A stretch of DNA of 64,000 bases, taken from the NCBI GenBank assembly GCA_036850595.1, contig CM072155.1:11224256-11288255 (forward strand), given 5' to 3'. A program made the position numbers and the translations under genes. The DNA is from Rhyacichthys aspro (lineage: Eukaryota > Chordata > Actinopteri > Gobiiformes > Rhyacichthyidae). The notes below the pieces were generated by a model. That model was not told the DNA's origin, searched no databases, and saw nothing but the letters and a program-made list of their open reading frames with translations. Below are positions 25,080 to 36,020 of the stretch, one piece after another. Within the stretch, counting starts at the first letter, position 1, and the number at the start of each line of letters is the position of its first letter.

Positions 25080-25640
25080 TACCTAGTGAAGCCTTTAGCG
25101 GCAGGTTGGCAGAGCGAGCCCTAATTGAGGAGGCCGCTGGCTCGGAACGGCACCGAGCCAGAGCGAGACGGGGCTATAGCTTTCCTCTTTTCTTCTTCAT
25201 AAATTAGCCTGTCACTCATTACGCTCTGGCATGTTGTTGGGATCAAAAAACACTATTTCCGAGCACATTTGCATTCGCCACAAGAATCTCATAAAAGCAC
25301 AGCGTACTTCGCTTTTTATTGCAAACCTAATGTCCACAAGCTGCGAGCTGTCCAGTGCTTTAATAAAAGGTTACTTATGTACAATTATACAGCCACAAAA
25401 TAAAAAGATAATGTGCAGCTTCACGTCAATAGCCATTACACAAGTACACTCCCGAGCAGTGGTGTCACTCTCGTCACCATCACACATTCAAGCCACATAT
25501 TGGAAAACAACAAGGTGGACATTATTCGAAGCTGTCATTCCTCGGTATTGATTAGGCTGCTCCCGGGAGAAAGGGGCATTCTGGGAGTTTGTAAGCATCT
25601 GTTAGTGGAAGTTATGTGAGAGGAATGCTTTTACAGACAG
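25080..25640. promoter_or_regulatory. Candidate regulatory island
   Basis: Compact unique sequence with raised GC and CpG at 25090-25180, homeodomain-type cores (CTAATTGAG at 25121, ATAAATTAGCC at 25199, CTCATTACGC at 25214), and a 9-bp GC-rich hairpin CTGGCTCGG/CCGAGCCAG (25137-25145, 25153-25161). No splice-bounded frame. It has the texture of a developmental enhancer, with conservation untested. Confidence 0.35.
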
Positions 25641-27925
25641 CGCACTCTCAATGATCCAATGTGTCTTATGAGGAGAATTTAAGGTGTGTAGTAGATACTG
25701 CATGTGAATAATGAATGCACATATCTGTAATGAATGAATGAAAGAATGAATCAGTGTGTTGAGGAAATGAGAATGCATACAATGAGTGATTAGTTACCAC
25801 TCAACAAACTAACACAAATCCTTACTTTTCCTGAAAGCTAAGCCCACAATGTAAAAGTAACCAAGGGTTTCAAGTGGAGGTGAGTAGTTTGGGGTGGCAT
25901 CTTGTGGGGACATTTCAGAACTCACAGCTATTTAATGTAGATCCATGGATGTATAATATAACATTGATGGAGTACTGCCCCCTGTCCACTCTCACCAATG
26001 TGATTAGTGGCCACTGCAATGTGAAAACAAACACCTGGTATTACAACTTCCAAAACGTTTGGATTTTGCTCAGCTAAAAATTCTTAAATCAGCAAAAAAA
26101 AATAGCAATTGTTGTAATAGTGTCACCCCTTTATCCCACCCATTGGTCAGAACCAATATGGGTTGCAACAGCGGGTAAAACACAAGCATACATGTGTGAG
26201 GGTCGGAGTGTGCCTGCTCAATGGGCAACATAAAGGGGTAATAAACCCAGAGCCCCAATTGTTTTTTGGGGTTTTTTGGGTTTTTTTTGCTCTGCTTCAG
26301 CAATGATTGACGTCCATTGAAAATCAGTGTCACCCATTCATCAATCACTCTCCTGGTTTAATAACACATCCACGTGTACACCCTATGAACACCTACAGTA
26401 GCCCTGGAGGGACATATTGTCTGTCTTTTGTCTAAGTCTGTGATCAAACTTATCTGATATAGGTCAGTTAATAGGTAAAAAAAAATTGTGCATTCATAAC
26501 AAAAACATGAATGTGCCTCTCCTCCAGCAGTGACTTTTTCTAATACTGACAAATGCAAAGAGTGTTGTATTAAGGTGATAGCACACGATGCACCTTTTTC
26601 TCCTACTAACTTCTATCTTCTTCTAAACTTAACACTTAACATACTCTCAATATACTTTATAGAAGGTTAATAACACAGCAGCAACTCTGACTTGGTAAGC
26701 ATATCCAGTTTTCTGCTCTATTCATAAACAATTGGATCAGACAAAATAATAAACATTGAATTTCACAAAAGTACAAATATTCAATACTTTTGATGTTGGA
26801 AATACTATTACAATAATATCCGCCATTGTCCAAAAGGTTTATTAGATGCTACAATTCGGGAAGAGAAAGCAGGTAATTCATGAAGATGCTACGATGCTAA
26901 AGAGATGTCAGAGGGCGTTAAAGTCTACTGTCATTTTCTCTGGCGACAGCTCTATCTCCATATTCCACGCTTCCTCCTCCGTCGGCTCAGATCTCGTGCC
27001 CTCGCTGTCACACCGTCCCCCTATCCCCCCCCGGTGCCCCCCACACCCATCCACGCCCACATTAGAGCCCTGTCCAAGCCGAGCCAGCCCTGCCGCTCTG
27101 TGACAGCGCTGACATGCTGCACTGCACACGCCGCATGATAATTACCAGAGTTTGAGTCAAGGCCACAGTAACCGAGACAGGACTGAGACCAGAGTGGACA
27201 GAGGCTCCACTAAGATTTTTATGGAATGAGATTGAATCAAGACTTATAAAATATTGGAAATGAAATGTATTGATTGTAATTATTAGACTTTTCAAACTGT
27301 CTAGAGATTGGATTTGTTTGGATTTAACAAACTTTCTGTGAGTACTGAGCAATTAATTGAAAAGAAATTGAAATCGACTTTTGGAATTATCTTGGCCATC
27401 ATAATAGGCACTGTCACTGGCAGAATAAATTGCAGCTTTAAGTTTATTTATAGTGCAAATGTTGTAAGTGTGGGCAAAAAACATAAATAATACAAAATAA
27501 CAAAATAATAATGAATCAGTTGCAATCAACCTAAAGTGTTCAAAGTGGGATAATGGTTTGAGGTCATATTGGCCAGCTCATTGGATTTTAAAACTTCATG
27601 TTATTCTCTTCTCTCTTATTCCCTGGTCATGCCCCTGCCAAATACTGGCACACTGAAACAAATAGACTTGTGTTTAGTTTCCTAAAAAATCCCAGGAAGT
27701 AACGTTCTCGATATGACGTTAAAGCAATATCACTGATAGTGACCATCATGTTTTATTGACACTTGCTTTTACAGTTCAACTATGAACTTTAAATATACAC
27801 TAACATAATATTAATATTGATGGCAATAGTGAGGCAACACATTAATAAAATGTTGTCCTATAATAAATACTTTCCATAAAATATACATCATGTTATTGCT
27901 GACTTGAGTAGTTATTACGTGGTCA
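25641..27925. other. Mostly AT-rich intergenic DNA
   Basis: A short GAAT-type repeat lies near 25727-25752. A pyrimidine/C-rich patch at 26940-27130 is GC-rich with overlapping open frames on both strands, but no donor/acceptor pair. The remainder is AT-rich and featureless. Confidence 0.35.
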
Positions 27926-27933
27926 TGCTATAT

Positions 27934-28359
27934 GACACATGTCAAACTTAAGGCACGGGGGCCAAATGTGGCCCTTTACGATGTTTTATGTGGCCCTCCA
28001 ATAAATATAGTTTATACGTTTATAGTTTTATATAATTTTAACACTATGTTTTTATTGGATTTAAACAGGTTTTAGATGGACTTGAATCAGATTTATTTTA
28101 TTTGTTCATGGGTGTTACAGGTTAAGCCAGTTTTTGCCACAAATAGAAATAAAACCTGTTTAAATCCAACTAAAACCTGTTTAAGTCCATCTAAAACCTG
28201 TTCAGATCCAACTAAAATCAGTTTCCATGAAAAGAGGAAATAAATGATACAGATAGCTTTAATAAACACTTCCCAGAGAAAGTCAAAGTGTCTCAGTCTT
28301 CAGCCCCTGAAAGGATTCTTATTTACTATCACCTCACCACTTTGAGTTTGACACCACTG
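27934..28359 (-). mobile_element. Non-autonomous hAT-like element, copy 2 (about 426 bp)
   Basis: The left end (GACACATGTCAAACTTAAGG) and right end (CCACTTTGAGTTTGACACCACTG) match the termini of copies 1, 3 and 4. Shared subterminal blocks include GCCCTTTACGATGTTTTATGTGGCCCTCCAATAAAT-type sequence and TACAGGTTAAGCCAGTTTTTGC, both also in copy 1. The target duplication is degraded. The internal 21-bp array is short (about four units, 28143-28220). Confidence 0.8.
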
Positions 28360-29540
28360 CTGTACGGTCATTTTACTGATGCTGTTGTCAAGCTGTACTT
28401 GGAAGCGCACCAGATTTTCTTCCCAGAATGACAGTGACTACATTACATTACAATGCCAGGATAACCAACTTCCATAGCTCTCTTATTTTCTGAGATGCAC
28501 ACAAGGATCAGTGGGCCGGGACACAGAGGTTTTATATCAATAAGGAGGGGCATTAGGGCTTAGTGGACCAGAAAAGTACCGAGGAGAACAATGTTGTATA
28601 AAGATGCAATTTTCCTTGACTCGAGTGTGACAGCTTGACCTTCTCCTCTCTCTGGGCTCCATCACTCATCGCCGCACATACTCTCGCTCTCGGCAAACCA
28701 GTAAATATCATTAGGATTAACAAAGTCCATCATTGTTAACTGAACATTCATTGTCTCCATTTTTCAAACTCAATTGCTTTGGAGATTGTTTGTGACTTTG
28801 GAAATGTGGCTACATAGATCAATAAAAAGGTTACGACTATCATAATATTGACTACTGGCAGCACGCCGGTTTAGGCCAGCGTCTTTCAAGGATCTTTGTT
28901 GTTGTTAACCCTCGACTGTATAAAAAAGAGAAGCTAGTGTCACTCATAAGAGTCTGGGCGTCCAGGATTTCTAGTCCATCCTTTAAAGTCTGTGGAGCCA
29001 AATGTTTACCCCATTTAGAAGAGGACACAGAGCGCAAAGCAAGTCTTGCATACCGCTAATGATGCTAATGTTGCAGACACAATCAATGGTGAGTTTCTGT
29101 GTAAAACAAAATAATACCCTCCAATTGTTTCAGATGCTTCTTCCTGACGCTGACAGTAGTTAGATATTGATGACGTTTTTATAAAGTGAAAGCATCTCTT
29201 CAGAGTTAGTGCTAGATGACACACAGTTGCTTCTGAAAACTGAACAGCTGCATTGCACAAATATCTCGAGGCTCTGTGTAACATATTTAATTGAAAATGA
29301 GTGAAAATGATTTAACACTGTGATGCTGCAAGTTGAATTTCTCAGTTGACTGTCGAGATCCTTGACGTGTTGAAGCGTCTAGTGCTTAAACTTACATATC
29401 ATATTTGCTGTTAACATGACGACTTGAGGGTTTTCTATCTTGAGTTGTAAGAAAAATGGCCTCCATCTCAAATTTCGCTGCAGGAACAATGACCTTTAAC
29501 AGTCCAGCTGCAACCCTCATCTCTGAGTGACCGTCTCTTA
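28360..29540. other. Intergenic DNA, no gene seen
   Basis: Unique sequence of mixed composition with no element ends, RNA genes or splice-bounded frames. Confidence 0.4.
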
Positions 29541-29990
29541 ACGTACAGAGCAAATAGGCCAGAACAAATGGTGTTGGCTCAGGCTGAGTGATGTAAAGCT
29601 TGGAGCCATTCCTGTGTCTCTAATTAGCCGCGGTCGGAGCACGCCAGGCGGAGGGCTGACGGTTGGCATGAGGCAGGAGGACGGCCCAGCTGCCCCTGTG
29701 TCGTCCACTGTGCCCCGAGGGAGCCATTCTGGGTCTGCTGCCGCCTGGATGAATGGCAGCGGACAAAAACCTGGATAGGAAGAGAAAGGTAGTTCACACC
29801 GGCGTAACACTCTGTCAAAGCTAATATTTCATGTTTAGAGGGAACTCTCTATCGGAGGTACCATCTCTGCTGCCACGCTGCCAGCAATAATCAGCAGGAT
29901 GGAACAGCAGACTCACTTCCACGCCCTAATGAACTGACTGATAACGCCGTCATGAATAAATTAGTGATAGGTAAGTGTGAAATTAGGCAG
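29541..29990. promoter_or_regulatory. Candidate regulatory island with a donor-like site
   Basis: GC and CpG content are high at 29625-29730. A CTAATTAG homeodomain palindrome lies at 29619-29626. The block ends with ATGAATAAATTAGTGATAG followed by a strong donor-like GTAAGTGTG at 29971. It could be an enhancer or an alternative first exon of the downstream gene, since the phase would fit. Inference only. Confidence 0.3.
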
Positions 29991-31909
29991 ATTACATGCG
30001 CAGTGTCGTAAGAAAATAAGCTACTAAAGGTATATTAAAGGAGGGGAAGCAAAAACGCAGTGCTGATCACTCAAAAGGTAAATTTTCACTTTTTTGTATT
30101 ATGGGATCATTCTCTTTAAAACACAAATGCCTTGTTTTTATGTACAGTCGTTTTTTTAATTGCCATTCTCCTGATGCCTGCCCTGTCAACAGCCGGCGAA
30201 CCTGTCAAAAATGTACTAAGCCTATAGTTGGCAAAGCTCATTAAACTCACTTTGTAGCTGAAAAGTGCCACAGTGAAATCAAAACTCAAGTCTAATTGTT
30301 TTTTTTAATTTTCGTTTCGTTTTTTTTTTCCCCTGAATGATTGAATACTTGATGATACACAGGCAAAAGTAGGTTTTAGAGTCATGTTCTTTTTTGTTTA
30401 TTTGGATTAGGGCTGCACACTATATCACAAATGTATCATTATGGAAATATCAGCTTGTATTGCAATAACATTATGGTCTTCCACAAGACATAGATAGCAG
30501 ATATTTACTCTTTGCCTTTTAAACTTGATAAAACTGTGATGCGACCAAATAAAATGTTCTGAAAGTCCTTCTACAGGCCTAGTTTAGACCTGTTTTTTTC
30601 CCAATTTCAACCTTGGTTTAGTCCTTGTTTAGCTTTGACCAGAGGAAGTTACTCCAGAGCCTTGTATTTCTTGATATATTTGAATTCAGTTGAAATGAGA
30701 AGATAATATCAAAGTGAGATCTTATATATTGTGGGTCTTTGCACAAGAAGGTCATAGGATTGACCCATGGGATGGTTCTCCTGGGGCTCTCTGGTGTTCT
30801 TTCTCCATTCAAAGACGTGTGGGTGAATTTGTGCCTCTGAATTGCCTATGGTGAATTATAGTATTTTTAAGATTTGGGTGGAAAAGTGGGAAAAAAAAAA
30901 TCAAACGACATAGTCCCTCTAATGGTAGCGGCGAAACGTTTTAGCACCCTTTGCCAAATCAATGACACCAGGCACCATTTGAGCATGTTCGAGAAGAAAG
31001 GAAACTGAGCAAAGGGGAAGTAAAGAGCAACGACAAGAAGGCAGAGCAAGACAGAGGCGAAAGTGTGAGATTATTCAGATACACACATAGGGGAGGAAAG
31101 AGACAAGATGGAACAAAGGGGAGAAAAGGCAAAGGGAAGTGAACTGAGAGAGGCAGAAAGGGAGCAATTTAATGCTGTAATTAAGTTCCTGATAGCGCCA
31201 TGGGAGATGTGCTTTGGCGTAGCTCCAGGACAGCTTAGCATAGCACCGAGGCACTCCAAACCCCCCAATCTACACAGACACTATTTGAACAAACTGAAAT
31301 TTAATAAGAACAGGCTCGCTGCGTACTCGAGCCAATTCCAAAAATCCCAGAATATGTGTCAGCTTCAGCGAATGATGCATCGACAAGAAGAGACCCAAAG
31401 AAGACTGGCAAGAGAGGAGCCGAAATGAATGTCGCACACAAATGGCAGCTGCCTTGACAAGTGCACACAAATCATCTTTATAAGAGCCCAAATGGAAACC
31501 TGTCGCACAAAATATTCTATTCTCCTTCTGTGTGTTTACAATGCTTCATTCAGACTAGTGCCACCCGAAGCTTTCTGCTCCTTTCTACAGAACACACCCT
31601 TTTATTATTTTTTTTATTTTTTGACATGGTGCATATATACAGTGTCACATCCTATTTGTGCCTTGTACTGTGCCCCAGAAATCTCCTACTGTCCCCTTGC
31701 AATAAACCATAAAGGATTTATTGTTGACATTCAAAGCTGTATATGTTTGAATATGGAGACAATTGTTGAAACATTTCATTGAGTTATTGTGCACTATAAA
31801 TTTGATGTTATGGATCATCTACTCATTTTTCTGTTCAAAAGTATCATTGGTCACACATCCATCAGGTTCAGAGTCATGGTCTGAAGATTGGGGGGTGTAA
31901 GAGGTAGCA
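29991..31909. other. Intergenic DNA, partial repeat end at 30408
   Basis: TTAGGGCTGCACACTATATCAC at about 30407-30428 resembles the GGGCTGCACGATAT termini of common fish repeats, with no partner end seen. Runs of T lie at 30300-30330. The 31000-31450 stretch is purine-rich with compact unique sequence. No gene supported. Confidence 0.35.
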
Positions 31910-32755
31910 CAGTGGTGTCAAACTCAAAGTGGTGAGGGGCCGTGATAGTTAATAAGAATTCTGTCAGGGGCCGAAGATGATGACATTTGGAAGCTTTTAT
32001 AAAATTTTGAATGTTACAAGAGTTATCGTTAACATTCATTTCCTCATTTTATGGAAACTGTTTTTTTGAACAGGTTTTAGTTGGATTTGAACAGGTTTTA
32101 GATGGATTTGAACAGGTTTTAATATGATTTGAACAGATTTTTATTGGATTTGGACAGGTTTAATATAGATTTGGACAGGTTTTAGTTGGATTTGAAGAGG
32201 TTTTAATATGATTTGAACAGATTTTTATTGGATTTGGACAGGTTTAATATAGATTTGGACAGGTTTTAGTTGGATTTGAACAGGTTTTAGTTGGATTTGA
32301 ACAGGTTTTAGATGGATTTGAACAGGTTTTAATATGATTTGAACAGATTTTTATTGGATGTGGACAGGTTTAATATAGATTTGGACAGGTTTAATATAGA
32401 TTTGGACAGGTTTTAGTTAAATTTGAACAGGTTTTAGATGGATTTGAACAGGTTTTAGATGGATTTGAACAGGTTTTAGTTGAATTTGAACAGGTTTTAG
32501 AAAGATTTGTACAGGTTTTAGAAGGATTTGAACAGTTTTTAGCTGGATTTGTGCAGATTTTAAATAGATTTAAACAGGTTTTTAGAAGGATTTTTTGTTG
32601 TTGCTGGATTTGTTCAAATCACAATCCATGCAAAACCTGTTCAAATCCAATTAAAACCTAGTGTCAAAGTGTCACCTTCTAAATTTATTGAAGGGCAACA
32701 TAAAACATTGCAAAGGGCTGCATTTGGCCCTTGGGCCTTGAGTTTGACATGTGTG
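31910..32755 (+). mobile_element. Non-autonomous hAT-like element, copy 3 (846 bp)
   Basis: Starts CAGTGGTGTCAAACTCAAAG and ends CCTTGAGTTTGACATGTGTG. Flanking 8-mers AGGTAGCA (31902-31909) and ACGTAGAA (32756-32763) match at 6 of 8, an aged hAT-type duplication. The outer about 150 bases at each end match copies 1, 2 and 4. The extra length is due to an expanded internal 21-bp array. No transposase. Confidence 0.85.
32066..32600 (+). repeat. Expanded about 21-bp minisatellite inside hAT-like copy 3
   Basis: About 25 units of TTTGAACAGGTTTTAGTTGGA and variants. A longer composite block of about 84 bases, containing the variant units TAATATGA, TTTATTGG and TAATATAG in order, is repeated three times (from about 32108, 32191 and 32317). 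This is a higher-order pattern pointing to recent local duplication. Confidence 0.85.
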
Positions 32756-32763
32756 ACGTAGAA

Positions 32764-33350
32764 GATCCTTGGTTTACATGGTTCTGTCCACGTCCTTCTC
32801 TCAGTTTCTGACTAAAAGTGACAAATAGTAAACAAGTTATAAAAGTGTAATAGGAGGAACATTAAGAATCTGGGCAGGTTCACCTGAAATAAGTTATGTT
32901 CAAGATTAGATTTCCATTTAGTGAGTTTGTGTTGATGTTAGACAGAATTGATCATTATTCAGATATGTTTACAAACAGATATAATGTGTGTGATAAAAAA
33001 TGTATAAACACGTTGGAGATTTTTAACCCAATATCCATAAAAGAGACAGTTAAATGCAGATAAAGTGTGAGATGGTTCAAAGCGAGTTTATCACTGCTTG
33101 AGGGAAGAAACTTTTTGCATAGCGAGAAGAACAATATTTAATTTAACAATGTTTTCCTGAATGGAGATGGTAAAAAATATTGCCGGGGGATGTTCTTTGT
33201 ATCTGGCAGCTTGGAGCCTGTTGTTCTTTGAGCAAAGCACACAACTCTGTCCAAGGCTTTCTTTTCTTTAACTGTGACTTTACCAAAACACACAGTGACT
33301 GAGCTCAGAGTAGGTTCTCACTTACACAATGACAAAAAAATATAAAGGAT
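32764..33350. other. AT-rich DNA upstream of the promoter region
   Basis: Unique AT-rich sequence between the hAT-like copy and the CA microsatellite. No gene recognised. Confidence 0.4.

Positions 33351-33351
<1 letters not shown>

Positions 33352-33411
<60 letters not shown>
33352..33411 (+). repeat. (CA)n microsatellite, about 30 units
   Basis: Uninterrupted CA dinucleotides, about 60 bases, lying roughly 780 bases upstream of the proposed start codon. Likely length-polymorphic. Confidence 0.97.
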
Positions 33412-33412
<1 letters not shown>

Positions 33413-33730
33413 AAAGAAACAGATTTACAATGTCATACTTGACATTTTCCTCTTTTCACAATCTATTCAGTGAGCTACTCAGTGAGAATGGAGCTCAAAG
33501 TGTAAAAATGTCTGGCAGACTAAGCCTTATACTATACTACAATCAAATTTGTAAAAGAGATTCTTGACTTGCCTCTAGAAAAATATCAGCTGGATAAAGG
33601 GGGGTTGTGTCTGTCAAAATGAAGCTTATGGGTGTACAAAAGTCCTTAATCATTCATAGCTTTAGCAAATTCAAAAAAAGCTAAAAAAAAAAAAAAAAAG
33701 AGAGGAAAAAAAGAAAAGCCTGATCCTAAC
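33412..33730. promoter_or_regulatory. Proximal upstream region with A-rich tract
   Basis: Unique sequence followed by a purine run (33675-33716) dominated by A, including 17-18 consecutive A at about 33682-33699. There is no TATA box at a convincing distance from the leader, consistent with a CpG-type promoter. The transcription start is not determinable here. Confidence 0.35.
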
Positions 33731-34189
33731 CTGTGCAGTTGTGTCAGGGAACAGCTCTGAGAAGTGGGTCTACGAAGAGAAAGCAGTGCGATGAGAGCAG
33801 CAGAGGGAGAGAGAGAGGGAGAGAAGGAAGTGGAGATTTGAGTCAGCTCTCTCCGAACAGCTCCCAGTCCTCGCCTCCTTCAGGCCAAAGCGGAGCGGCT
33901 GCAGACGCCACAGGATTTAAATCTGGGGATATCGCGCATCAGCGGGAGATTTCTCGAGGATTGTCGGACGCAGAACGAAACACACAGGATACACAGTCAC
34001 ACTGACAGAGTAACCACAACTGAAGCGGACCATTGACTCGGGGTTCCCTCTTTTACAAACTACTGGACGTCAGGAGTTCACACCTGCGCGTCGTGCATGT
34101 GCGCCTTCCCGTGGTTCGAGGGATCAAGTGCGTGAGAGCCTTTTACGCACGGCGACCTGGAGAGACGCGGATCCGGACTTGAAGGCACG
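33731..34189 (+). other. Probable 5' untranslated leader of exon 1
   Basis: The sequence from the end of the A-rich tract to the proposed ATG has leader character, with a GA-rich run (33798-33830) followed by CpG-rich sequence. It carries at least two short upstream frames: ATG at 33791 with stop at 33839-33841 (16 codons), and ATG at 34097 with stop at 34133-34135 (12 codons). Both end before the main ATG and could damp translation. The 5' boundary is arbitrary because no transcript evidence is available. Confidence 0.5.
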
Positions 34190-34560
34190 ATGCTGATCGG
34201 TGAGTGCTGAACACATCCTCACAACAACTCTTCACGATGTAACCACCACATGTCCACGCAGGACTTGAGCCTCAGCGCGTGGGGTTAGAAATAGCTGCCA
34301 CCGTGACAGATCTGTAATAAAACAATGACGAACCTTTTTTTTTTTTTTTTTTTCAAAATCTACGTTGACTGTTTGGACATATTTTGTATCTCATGAGGAT
34401 GGGTACTTTGTCAAAATGCCCTTATACTCTCCACTTACGTCTAACTAACGCTGCTTCATAAGTAACGGAGCAGTGAATGCATCACCGCGAACTAACCGTG
34501 CGCGTCCCTGACAAACGCAAACACTGGACACCTCACCTCTCGCTTTACGCGTCAATTTGA
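33870..34560 (+). promoter_or_regulatory. CpG island at the proposed first exon
   Basis: CpG dinucleotides are dense from about 33890 to 34190 and remain frequent to about 34560, in strong contrast to the CpG-poor flanks. The island covers the leader, start codon, splice donor and the beginning of intron 1. This is the usual signature of a vertebrate promoter region. A T run of 19 lies within it at 34335-34353. Confidence 0.65.
34190..34199 (+). CDS. First coding segment of a secreted or membrane protein (partial)
   Basis: ATG CTG ATC G encodes Met-Leu-Ile plus the first base of a Gly codon. The ATG has A at -3 (GCACGATGC), an acceptable start context, and is directly followed by CG|GTGAGTG, a near-consensus splice donor (intron base 1 at 34200), leaving phase 1. 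The segment sits in the CpG island. Joined to the phase-compatible acceptor at 49106, it gives a hydrophobic N-terminus of signal-peptide type. Such short first coding segments before a long intron are common in secreted and receptor genes. The gene was not recognised. It is supported by the combination of features, not by homology. Confidence 0.55.
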
Positions 34561-35630
34561 TCTTTGAAATGTGCATATTAGGGCTGGGCACCTTTGCATA
34601 GGCATTTCTACACCTAATGCGTTGTTTCCACAGTTCAACTTATAGTCTATAAAATGCCTTCTAGAGATCGTTTCATTCACAAGTACAGCCTACATGCAAT
34701 TCTTTGGCAAAAAGTGAGTAACACATGAATAACAAGTTCAACATTTACAAGATAAGTGTGTAGAAATCTCAACTCACCTGTCCATAGAAGATATAGAAAT
34801 GAGTTTAAAGAAAAAGTGGAGTAGACAAGCTGTAATTCAGATGCTTTGATTTGGTTGGTGCTGCCATAGTGAAAAAAATAATTCAGATTAAAGGGTCATT
34901 TTTTTTCTGATTTGCATAATAAGCTCTGTCTTATCTGTGATTGTATCTGTGAATGAAGTCCTTTTGTGTGAGCTGAGCTGGGACTGAAATGGACTGCTCT
35001 GATCATTTCCCCTCATTTTTTGAGTTGAAAACTGATTCTGAGCCCAGTCTTTCCTTTTCTCGCTCCTTTATGAAAGAAACACGTTTGTTTTTCCTGGATT
35101 CAACTTAGATTTTTTTTTTTTTCTTTTTCAATTTACGAAACAAATAGAAAACTGAAGAGCAAGTGTAAGAAGATGAGGTTATTACATGAGCCGAGTGCTT
35201 TGATTTTGCTGTAACAGTGGGGTTTTCACACACAGTAGGACTCTGGATGTGACTGATCCGGCTGCAGCTGGTTTTTATCAATTAGTACAGACTCAAGTGG
35301 ATCTCACAGTGGCCTTTTTAGACTTGTATATTTACTTATTTTCCCTAAACGCTGCATTTTAATTGCTTCAAATGGCCGTATAGAGCAGTGTAGCCCTGAG
35401 GCATTTCACTCTAATGTCATCTGCTTATCTTCAGTGTTGCATGTCGGCATGAGCACTTTCATTCAGCATTACAAGCTTTATAGTTCACTGACATGGTTTG
35501 AATTGCAAATATGCTCTTTGCTTTGTTAAAGATGGGATATTTTTGTAATGAAAGAATAGACCTTCAATAATATTTTAGCTGATTAAATGCAAAAATCCTC
35601 AACTTGTCCAGATTCATTCATTCATTATTT
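34200..35630 (+). other. Start of putative intron 1, no exon seen
   Basis: Begins with the GTGAGTG donor. GC-rich to about 34560, then AT-rich with a T run at 35108-35125. GGGCTGGGCACC at 34581 hints at a fish repeat end but has no partner. No exon recognised. Confidence 0.45.
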
Positions 35631-36020
35631 GTCTCATACCTTCAGAGTGGAAGGTTTAGTGAGGGCTTGACCTTGTCTGTCCTCACCCATTTGTCCACAG
35701 GCCCCTGAAGGCAGTAGACAGGTTACTATTGGAGCTACTAGAGGCCTGATTATAGGGCTGTCCCGTGGGACTGGGGGCATTCTTCCTTCTCCCTGGAACC
35801 TTTTTATCAGTGCAATCAACAGCGGGGGCCATTAATGGGAATGCATGGGAAGGAGGGTTAATCTCTGCTAAACAGGGTCTCCTGGCTCAATCTGGGCTAA
35901 TTACACAGCGTTACAGTCTGTTTAGTAGAAGTGGCCGTTTCCTTAGAAGTGTCCCGTGGGAACGTCCTCTCTGCAAAGCTCTGATAATTGTTGTTACTCG
36001 TACTACGTTTATAGCACTCT
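35631..36020. promoter_or_regulatory. Candidate intronic regulatory element
   Basis: A compact GC-richer block containing ATTAATGGGAATGCATGG (from about 35831), GGTTAATCTC (35858) and GGGCTAATTACACAG (from about 35896). Homeodomain-type cores are clustered in unique sequence within the first 2 kb of intron 1. There is no coding frame with splice sites. Conservation was not checked. Confidence 0.33.

Noticed and set aside
33733..34005. 90-codon open stretch across the leader
   Set aside because: It opens at GTG rather than ATG and is out of keeping with the spliced start at 34190. Treated as leader sequence.
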